A stretch of 23,740 nucleotides of DNA, taken from positions 1 to 23,740 of the forward strand of contig JALQUE010000397.1 in assembly GCA_023260815.1 (NCBI GenBank), read 5' to 3'. Position numbers and translations under genes: made by a program. Position 1 is the first letter of the stretch. Each line of letters starts with the position of its first letter. Positions 8,289-14,297 of this stretch are shown here, piece by piece. Under the pieces are notes generated by a model, which was not told the origin of the DNA, searched no databases, and saw only the letters and a program-made list of their open reading frames with translations. Source of the DNA: Roseovarius sp. (GTDB lineage: Bacteria; Pseudomonadota; Alphaproteobacteria; Rhodobacterales; Rhodobacteraceae).

Positions 8289-9037
8289 CAAAACCCCTGC
8301 GATGTAAGAGCTTCATACTCGCCAGGTGTTCCGCAAAAGAGCACATCGCTTTTGTCGATAAGATTATAACGGATGTCATAACCTTGCTGGATCGCGGTGT
8401 TATACAAAGGGGCAATGTATCGCTCGCCCCCTTGCAGACGATCCGGGTCCTTGTCAGCGATGGTCGCGTAAAGCTTTTGAAACAGGTCGGTCGAGCGGAA
8501 AAAATACAGCCCCGTGGAACAAAGATTAGATATCCGTTTTTTCTCGGCTACTTCCATTGCACGGTGGCTTTCAGGCGCTGTCGGGTCAGGCTTTACAAAA
8601 GACCAATGCGTGCCCTCCCCGACAAAAACTTCGACATAGCCGTCGATATCCTGCAACCGGAATGTGTCCGGATATCGGAAGCCCGGTCGAAACGTGTCGA
8701 TGTTGAATATCGTTAAGGGTGTCACTTTGTCTGATGTCACAGCGTCAAGACCCGCGGCCACTGTTTCAGCCTGTCCCGCCGTTGGCGCGTCAAGGACGAC
8801 CAGATCCACTTGATCTAGAGAAAGGCCCGCAGCAACACATTCTGCACGAACGAAATCAGGGGTGTCGGCGACCCGGCGACAGATGATCATGAAGCGTTCG
8901 CTTTGGAAGCAAGATTCGAAGCTGGTCAACGCATGTGTGAAAACACTTTGGCCGCGCAGCGGAAGCATGTATTTTGGAACGTCATATCCAGCTCTGGAGA
9001 AGCGGCTGGAGAGACCCGCCATCGGCAGGATAATCAT
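8288..9037 (-). CDS. Sugar-phosphate-type nucleotidyltransferase
   Basis: The 249-residue protein is a single-domain NTP transferase. The N-terminus MIILPMAGLSSRF is followed by PKYMLPL (about 21-27), which matches the GxGxR...PK nucleotide-binding signature with the usual activating Lys (K22). A GQAETV loop at about 88-93 and FNIDT at 111-115, supplying a metal-binding Asp, fit the family, as do CSTGLYFF near 173-180 and CGTPGEYEAL near 235-244. Enzymes of this kind couple a phosphorylated sugar or other small alcohol to an NTP and release pyrophosphate in the cytoplasm. The start ATG overlaps the stop of the kinase-fusion gene by four bases (ATGA) and the stop overlaps the next start, so all three are translationally coupled. 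A G-rich tract just before the start can act as the ribosome binding site. The substrate is unknown; coupling to the kinase suggests that it activates the kinase product. Confidence 0.82.
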   Translation of the reverse strand: MIILPMAGLSSRFSRAGYDVPKYMLPLRGQSVFTHALTSFESCFQSERFMIICRRVADTPDFVRAECVAAGLSLDQVDLVVLDAPTAGQAETVAAGLDAVTSDKVTPLTIFNIDTFRPGFRYPDTFRLQDIDGYVEVFVGEGTHWSFVKPDPTAPESHRAMEVAEKKRISNLCSTGLYFFRSTDLFQKLYATIADKDPDRLQGGERYIAPLYNTAIQQGYDIRYNLIDKSDVLFCGTPGEYEALTSQGF

Positions 9038-10707
9038 CGTAAAGCCCCCCCGACCTTGGCAGCAAGACGCAGCCCATTCGCCAACATCTGGCGTTGCAAA
9101 TCCGGTCTGTCCTTGTGCAAGGGCAACATCGAAAAGAACAGCAAAGCCGTCATCGCCGTCAACTCGTCATGTGTCACGCCATAACGCTCTTGGGTTTGGG
9201 TCATGAAGATCTGCTCCATAGCGTCCTGATGCGGCTGACTGCTTATGTGCAAACTCCAATTTCGCTGGCCATGCTCTATGAGTTCAGCACGGCCAAGCAG
9301 GATGGCATCATACTGGCCAATCACCGAGTGAGCCAATTTTGCAAGATCGTATCGCCAGTCCCCAAAAATGCAGACCTGCCCATTGCCCAGTTGCCCGCGT
9401 GGATCAATGGCCAAAACCCTGCGGGCCGTGAAATCGTAGAACATATTTCCGTAAAACAGATCGCCGTGCCAGAACCTGATGTGATCGACACGTGTCGGGG
9501 GAATGCACCGGATCAGATCATCGACCACGTCAAGGATCGGCAGGAACTGTGTTCCATTCAACGTAAAGCTGTCATGCAGATCGACATTCGCCATGTCGGC
9601 ATAAGCCGTCAACCTGTCCCGCGTCTTTTCAACGATCATGTCTTGAAAGAAGCGTTCCGCAAAAACAGGGGCGGATTCCGGTGCGCCAGAATCCGGGGAA
9701 ATCGCCTGGCATTTGTCCAGAAACTCAAAGCTCGCATTCAGGATTTCCAACCAACTGGACAATGGCAGCGCGCCAAAAGCGGCAAGATCGCTCAATAATG
9801 GCAGGTAAAGATACTCGAGTGCATAGCCAGCAAGGTGGTCACGCTCCACACGGCCGCGATACCGTGGCGTATGCAGGCACAGATCGCCGGGTAAAGATTC
9901 GTACCAATGAGCCTCGGACCTGATCTTGCCGGTATCCTCGGACTGTTTGATGAGAAGGTGGTTCTCGTAATCAAGCCGGTTGAAGACGCGCTTGATCATC
10001 ACTGATTTCTTGGACTGAAAATAAAGTGGCAGATGGCCGAAATCCAACCATTCCGCCGCCTCCACCAATCTGAAAGGCCGGTTCTTGTTATAGGTATTCA
10101 ATAGATCAGTGATGCCGCCGGCGTCACATGCCTGTAAAAGCAGATCACAATCCATGAACGTGAAGTCACCGCAGATCACCTTGCGAGTATCCAGACGCTG
10201 CGGGGGGTCATCAGAAAACTGGTTGCCTTCATCATTTTCCAGCACATAGGCCCAAGGATAGTTTGCTGTGGTGTGCTGAAAAACGACACGGTCCTCCGCA
10301 AGACATTCCGATGGCGTCTGGTCCAATCGCACAAGCGTGTCACCGTAGAGTATCCGCAAAGGCCCCTTCGGATTCAATTCCTGGACAGCCGCCTTGATCG
10401 CGCCGGTCAAACTGAGCGACGACGGCTGAGGCAACAAGCGTATCCCTGCGGCCTCGATGGCCAGCTTATCGATCGCCGCAATGTCAAAACGGTCCGGCAC
10501 AGTCATGGCCACGGTGTCGGTGCCCGCCAATTCTGTTTGGAGTTGGAACAGCCGCTGGTTTCCCAAGGGCAGAAAGCTGGGAGGCAAGCGCCCATAATTC
10601 AAAGCGATGTCTTCGCTGACTGTTCTAGCTGAAAGGATCAGGAACACAGAAATAACCTCGGACACAAAAGGTCGGCAGATCGCACTGCTCAACCGGGTTT
10701 TGCCCAT
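9034..10707 (-). CDS. Fusion of degenerate nucleotidyltransferase-like domain and APH-type kinase
   Basis: The protein has 557 residues from the ATG at 10707; a TTG four codons upstream lacks a ribosome binding site. The N-terminal part (about 15-235) has the strand order of an NTP transferase, with RLPPSFLPLGNQRLF, YGDTLV and CGDFTFMD, but the Gly/Arg-rich loop and PK pair are replaced (PPSFLP), so it may be catalytically dead or bind a different ligand. WLDFGHLPLYFQSKK at about 220-234 marks the end of that domain. The C-terminal part is an aminoglycoside-phosphotransferase/choline-kinase fold: LLIKQ with a candidate ATP-binding Lys (about 254), the catalytic loop HGDLFYGNMFYD at 414-425, and IDPRG with the Mg-binding Asp at about 435, then GDWRYDLAKL. 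It probably phosphorylates a small hydroxylated substrate in the cytoplasm and passes it to the coupled nucleotidyltransferase. The substrate is unknown. Confidence 0.78.
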   Translation of the reverse strand: MGKTRLSSAICRPFVSEVISVFLILSARTVSEDIALNYGRLPPSFLPLGNQRLFQLQTELAGTDTVAMTVPDRFDIAAIDKLAIEAAGIRLLPQPSSLSLTGAIKAAVQELNPKGPLRILYGDTLVRLDQTPSECLAEDRVVFQHTTANYPWAYVLENDEGNQFSDDPPQRLDTRKVICGDFTFMDCDLLLQACDAGGITDLLNTYNKNRPFRLVEAAEWLDFGHLPLYFQSKKSVMIKRVFNRLDYENHLLIKQSEDTGKIRSEAHWYESLPGDLCLHTPRYRGRVERDHLAGYALEYLYLPLLSDLAAFGALPLSSWLEILNASFEFLDKCQAISPDSGAPESAPVFAERFFQDMIVEKTRDRLTAYADMANVDLHDSFTLNGTQFLPILDVVDDLIRCIPPTRVDHIRFWHGDLFYGNMFYDFTARRVLAIDPRGQLGNGQVCIFGDWRYDLAKLAHSVIGQYDAILLGRAELIEHGQRNWSLHISSQPHQDAMEQIFMTQTQERYGVTHDELTAMTALLFFSMLPLHKDRPDLQRQMLANGLRLAAKVGGALR

Positions 10708-10938
10708 CGGGCCTATCAAGGACTTGTGGCGCCGGCTTCAATGCCCGGCGTTGCAAACAACGCATGTCAACTCGATCCAAATATATTCATTCAAGGACGA
10801 CACTACCGCAGCGGATGGTACCTGCCATTTTTTCGATATGCCAACCGTAAACCGCCGTGCTTTTAAACCTAACAAGAGAAGCAAGCCTGTGGAGACAGTA
10901 TGAAAATTCTGAGGCAAAGCCCTTGAGTTGGACGATCC

Positions 10939-11652
10939 TCATCGTACCCATCGATATCGCTGCCACATCACCAGCACCGGTGACAGAAGCGCGGCCAGCC
11001 AGTCCCTGGGGCGAGAAAAGCGATCGTTCGGCCAATCGGCCTCGTCCGGAACCGCGTAGTCAAATCGCTGATAATCCTCGTGGTAAAAGTCTTTCACAAG
11101 CGCAATGTCTTGACGCGATGGATGTATCTTTTCGGATTTGCGCATATTGAGGTGTTGTACATCAACGTCTGGCGCCTCACATTCAGCGATATCGTCCAGC
11201 TTTGAAATCAGCTTGTCGAAGCCATCTTCCAGACGAAAGACCTCAAAACTGTCCGGCACCAAATCCGCCTGCGGGCGAATATGGTTTTCGTATAGGCGCG
11301 GCTCGATGGTTGCGGCGCGGAGCATGACCCGAACCCAAGTCGAAAAACCGAGGCGGCTCATTCGAGACACCTTGGACTGGTAGCGATACTCGCTCATCAG
11401 GCGTTTCACGGGATCACGCACGACCGCAAAGCCATATGTCAGATCATGTGGCAAAAGCTCGGCCAGATCTGTCTTTGACAGATGCGTCGCCGGCACGATC
11501 AGTCCCGTACGCGCGACACCGCTGCGTTTGTTGATATCCGAAATTGAAAGCGGACCGAACCGTCTTGCCAGATAATCCTCGACACTTGTTCCGCCAGCCT
11601 TGGGAACATGAGCAAAGCCAATCGTCTTTCCATTCCAATGCGCGAGCGGCAT
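10939..11652 (-). CDS. Carbohydrate sulfotransferase-like protein, copy 1
   Basis: The 237-residue protein belongs to the P-loop-like sulfotransferase superfamily. The 5'-phosphosulfate-binding loop is HVPKAGGTS (PKAGGTS at 17-23), and the 3'-phosphate motif is VVRDPVKRLMSEYR at 77-90. ENHIRPQADLV and FRLEDGFDKLI follow, as in glycan sulfotransferases of the Sulfotransfer_2 type. Such enzymes move sulfate from PAPS to a sugar hydroxyl in the cytoplasm. It starts at an ATG with a short AGG five bases upstream. It is clearly paralogous to the gene immediately upstream on the same strand, sharing long near-identical stretches (NHIRPQ, RLEDGFDK, DYQRF), so the pair is a tandem duplication. In this locus it probably sulfates the EPS repeat unit. 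A gap of 231 bases separates it from the kinase-fusion start. Confidence 0.85.
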   Translation of the reverse strand: MPLAHWNGKTIGFAHVPKAGGTSVEDYLARRFGPLSISDINKRSGVARTGLIVPATHLSKTDLAELLPHDLTYGFAVVRDPVKRLMSEYRYQSKVSRMSRLGFSTWVRVMLRAATIEPRLYENHIRPQADLVPDSFEVFRLEDGFDKLISKLDDIAECEAPDVDVQHLNMRKSEKIHPSRQDIALVKDFYHEDYQRFDYAVPDEADWPNDRFSRPRDWLAALLSPVLVMWQRYRWVR

Positions 11653-11743
11653 TCTACCTACTTTCCGGTCCTGGATTTCTGGTCGAACGCAGTCAGCTTC
11701 AATGTCTTGGTGCCGGTATATGCGCTCAAGCGGTTTGCCCGAT

Positions 11744-12478
11744 TCAGCTTAGCCAATGACGACGCTGTCGGTAGACAATCATAGGCGCCAAAAGATACGC
11801 CAAGGCCGCGCGTCCACCTGCGAAGGAGTCACTGGGAAAATCCTCGGGATCATGTTTTTCATATCCAAACCTTTGATAATCGACATCATAATAACTCTGT
11901 ATCAGTTGCAAATCTTGCTTTGTTATCTCAATTTTTTCCCGCTTTCTCTTTAGTAAATGACCAACTTTGATATCCGGCGAGGACATACCCGAAATGTCAT
12001 CAAGTCTTTCGATCATCTTGTCAAAACCGTCTTCAAGCCGGAAATGATCTGCTCCATCCGGCACCAGGTCCGATTGCGGCCGTATGTGGTTTTGATACAC
12101 GCGCTTATCCAGATCGACACAGCGCATCATGATCCTCAACCAAGTTGAAAAACTGAATTGACTGGTCTTGGAAACATCCGATTGGAACCGGTATTGACTG
12201 AACATTCTCTCCAGCGGATCACGCACTACGGCAAAGGAATAGTCCAGATCGGCGGGGAGAAAATCAACCAGGTCATCCGCAGTCAAATGGGTCGCCAATG
12301 ACAACAAACCACGCTGGCGCTTGCCGCTAAAATGCGTCCGATCTCGAAGGCTCAATGGACCACCAAAGCGACGGATCAGGTACTCTTCCACACTGGATCC
12401 CCCGGTCTTGGGAACATGAGCGAAAAAATCGTCTTTGAACCTGCATTCACCATTGGCATGGCAGAGTTCTCCTTTCAA
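11744..12478 (-). CDS. Carbohydrate sulfotransferase-like protein, copy 2, with a frameshift at its 5' end
   Basis: The intact frame runs from a TTG at 12478 (244 residues) and carries PKTGGSS at 23-29 and VVRDPLERMFSQYR at 84-97, so the sulfotransferase core is complete. The TTG is a poor start: it overlaps the Shine-Dalgarno sequence, and the first 17 residues do not match copy 1. The ATG at 12459 sits nine bases after a perfect AAAGGAG, but its frame stops at 12376-12378 after 27 codons. Adding one T to the T6 run (coding strand, 12423-12428) would join this ATG to the core and give MPMVNAGSKTIFFAHVPKTG, parallel to copy 1's MPLAHWNGKTIGFAHVPKAG. The gene is therefore either inactivated by a one-base deletion, affected by a sequencing error, or expressed through slippage. 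Its 3' part is markedly AT-rich. It lies 18 bases after the HAD gene. Confidence 0.8.
   Translation of the reverse strand: MKGELCHANGECRFKDDFFAHVPKTGGSSVEEYLIRRFGGPLSLRDRTHFSGKRQRGLLSLATHLTADDLVDFLPADLDYSFAVVRDPLERMFSQYRFQSDVSKTSQFSFSTWLRIMMRCVDLDKRVYQNHIRPQSDLVPDGADHFRLEDGFDKMIERLDDISGMSSPDIKVGHLLKRKREKIEITKQDLQLIQSYYDVDYQRFGYEKHDPEDFPSDSFAGGRAALAYLLAPMIVYRQRRHWLS
12423..12428 (-). other. Homopolymer frameshift site in sulfotransferase copy 2
   Basis: A run of six T on the coding strand occurs where alignment with sulfotransferase copy 1 shows one base missing (copy 1 ATTGGCTTTGCTCATG, copy 2 ATTTTTTCGCTCATG). Downstream of this point the two genes align in one frame; upstream, the well-positioned ATG of copy 2 aligns only if one base is added here. 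Confidence 0.75.
12469..12475 (-). promoter_or_regulatory. Ribosome binding site for sulfotransferase copy 2
   Basis: AAAGGAG on the minus strand, nine bases before the ATG at 12459. It is the strongest Shine-Dalgarno match of the leftward cluster, and it argues that translation starts at 12459 rather than at the TTG at 12478 that opens the unbroken frame. Confidence 0.7.
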
Positions 12479-12496
12479 ACGTCTGTAATGGATGGC

Positions 12497-12880
12497 TCAT
12501 CCGCCGGACTTGTCCTTGATCCCAATGAGGTCGCAAATCTCTGCGTAGGTCAGGCGCGCGAATTCATCTGGACGAACGGCTTTGTCATCCACATAGAATC
12601 CTTCATTCCCGCACCATGGCTTGCCGACCCAAAGCTCATCATAAGGGATCGCATGCTTGGCAAGCCACGCGGTGATGACAGGAACTGTGTGAGCCGTGAT
12701 CTTGCCGACATTCGAGTCATGCGTGCGCATGTTGCGCGACGTATAAAGGACAATTTCAAAGCCTTGCGCCTTGTAACCGTTCAACGAGGCGACCACGTCC
12801 AAATTCGGGCTGACCGCTTGGTAATCGGGTGTATCCGCAGTGGTTAATGTCCCGTCTATATCGATAACCAGTCTTTTCAT
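12497..12880 (-). CDS. Small HAD-family phosphatase of capsule-biosynthesis type
   Basis: The 127-residue protein is a minimal HAD hydrolase without a cap domain. Motif I is VIDIDGT at 5-11 (nucleophile D7, acid/base D9), motif II is YTSRN with T47/S48, and the Lys and acidic motifs are in GKPWCGNEGFYVDD (K87, D98 and D99). The SRNMRT, VGKPWCG and FYVDDKAVRPDEF wording is characteristic of a small HAD family found in capsule and LPS loci beside nucleotidyltransferases. It would remove a phosphate from a cytoplasmic sugar or polyol phosphate intermediate. It starts at an ATG and ends 18 bases before the strong-start region of sulfotransferase copy 2, so the two are co-transcribed. Together with the kinase and nucleotidyltransferase downstream it suggests a dedicated precursor pathway. 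The substrate is not known. Confidence 0.82.
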   Translation of the reverse strand: MKRLVIDIDGTLTTADTPDYQAVSPNLDVVASLNGYKAQGFEIVLYTSRNMRTHDSNVGKITAHTVPVITAWLAKHAIPYDELWVGKPWCGNEGFYVDDKAVRPDEFARLTYAEICDLIGIKDKSGG

Positions 12881-12995
12881 TTCACTCTCGATAGGTTTCA
12901 GAAAATAAAATCAAACAATAAACTGAACGTTGTTCGCGGGACAATTTCAGAGCGGAAGTCGTATGGCGACATCAGCAACCTTTTGATCTGGGCTT

Positions 12996-14249
12996 TCAAC
13001 AATTGCTGGTGTAGAGGTCCAGAATCCTGTCAATTTTCTTCTCCCAATCGAATTCCTCAATGACCCTCGAGCGTCCTTTCAGACCCATCTCGCTGCATTT
13101 TCCTGGATTTGTAGCTAACTCGATAATCGCATCGCAAATACGTGTCGCGTAAGTGTCTTTGGGTTCCGGGTGTACCAGAATACCGCACTCTTCATTGATG
13201 TAATCTGCGGGTCCACCCCAGTCCGGACCAATGACCGGCAGGCCCGCACTCATTCCTTCAAGCACCACGGCACCGCCGCATTCTCGAACACAGTTCAGAA
13301 TAAGGGCATCGGAGTCTTTCAAAATCTCCGCGCATTGGCTTTGAGGCAAAAAGCCACGAAACTCGATACGGTCGTCAATACCAAGCTCCTTGCTCAAACC
13401 ACGTAAACGCGTCAATTCCGGTCCATCACCGACCATATCCAGATGGATATCGACGCCTCGCCGCTGCGCTTGAGCAACGGCCGACAGCGTGAAGTCCAGC
13501 GCCTTGAGATCAACCATGCGCCCCACAAAGACCAGCCTGAAGGGCTCATCAGAATTTCTTCTCATCCTCCGGGTGGGTTGCCAAAGATCAAGGTCGACGC
13601 CGTTCTCGACCAGCTGGACAATTTTAGGATGATTAGGGAACGGCAGGGCCATCCGTGTTCTGTCATTGGCGACCAGCAACGCAGCTGCATGTTTCTTTCC
13701 GGAAATGACCCTGTTCAACGCCAAGGCCACCAGACGCGCGCCAAACACGAAGTTTCGGGCAAAAAGGCTTTCGTACTCTTGGTATCCCTTCGGGAAATTC
13801 ATGCCACCGTTCATCGGACCAATCACAACGGGTACTCCAAACCCGTAAATCCAGGATGGCGCCAAAGGCGACACCGGGATCGGTTGATGTATGATGTCGA
13901 CTAGGTCCGCCCTGACACACTCACGAATGAATGTCGTCTGATAGCGTTGGTCGATCCACGCCATGATGGAACCGAAAATCGCGTCTCGGATCGAACGTGG
14001 AAATGGCCTGCCTGCTTTCCAAACCAACGTGTGCCATTTGCTATCGGGCACATACATGATCCGGTCGGCATGCTCGCCAACGCGTTCCTCAAGATCACGC
14101 CGATTTCGGGCATGTGCGATCAGCCTGACATCGACGCCCCTCTTTCGCAGCAATTCGAAGTACTTGAGCGGCAGGATCGCTTCGCCGCCGAAACGCGCCG
14201 TCGCATTCGGCGCACAGATCAGAATTTTAGGGTAACCACTCGACGTCAC
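12996..14249 (-). CDS. Family 4 glycosyltransferase
   Basis: The protein has 417 residues from the GTG at 14249, chosen because GGAG lies nine bases upstream and the first strand (KILICAPNATARFGGEA) then falls at the usual place; a GTG seven codons earlier (14270) has no ribosome binding site. The fold is GT-B: the N-terminal domain has a GGEA loop for the acceptor side, and the C-terminal donor domain has LVFVGRMVDLKALDF, MVGDGPEL and RIEFRGFLP. The ECGGAVVLE element is the EX7E motif (about E323 and E331), typical of retaining GT4 enzymes, followed by SAGLPVIGPDWGGPAD. It should be a cytoplasmic, membrane-associated enzyme adding a sugar to the lipid-linked repeat unit. It lies 48 bases after the stop of the TPR lipoprotein gene on the same strand. 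The sugar specificity cannot be read. Confidence 0.9.
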   Translation of the reverse strand: MTSSGYPKILICAPNATARFGGEAILPLKYFELLRKRGVDVRLIAHARNRRDLEERVGEHADRIMYVPDSKWHTLVWKAGRPFPRSIRDAIFGSIMAWIDQRYQTTFIRECVRADLVDIIHQPIPVSPLAPSWIYGFGVPVVIGPMNGGMNFPKGYQEYESLFARNFVFGARLVALALNRVISGKKHAAALLVANDRTRMALPFPNHPKIVQLVENGVDLDLWQPTRRMRRNSDEPFRLVFVGRMVDLKALDFTLSAVAQAQRRGVDIHLDMVGDGPELTRLRGLSKELGIDDRIEFRGFLPQSQCAEILKDSDALILNCVRECGGAVVLEGMSAGLPVIGPDWGGPADYINEECGILVHPEPKDTYATRICDAIIELATNPGKCSEMGLKGRSRVIEEFDWEKKIDRILDLYTSNC

Positions 14250-14258
14250 GCAAACTGG

Positions 14259-14262
14259 CTCC
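14259..14262 (-). promoter_or_regulatory. Ribosome binding site deciding the GT4 start
   Basis: GGAG on the minus strand nine bases before the GTG at 14249; it supports the shorter 417-residue protein over the 424-residue reading from 14270. Confidence 0.6.
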
Positions 14263-14297
14263 GTGCCCACAACAGCAAGACCGGCGCCGCCTTGCGA

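Noticed and set aside
10730..10750. Hairpin CGCCGG / CCGGCG with a 9-base loop between sulfotransferase copy 1 and the kinase fusion
   Set aside because: The six-base stem is not followed by a T-tract on either strand, so it is not supported as a terminator; the downstream genes look like part of the same leftward unit.
10747..10770. TTGACA on the minus strand (10765-10770) as the -35 of an internal promoter for the kinase fusion
   Set aside because: No acceptable -10 box is found at 16-18 bases; the following bases are GC-rich.
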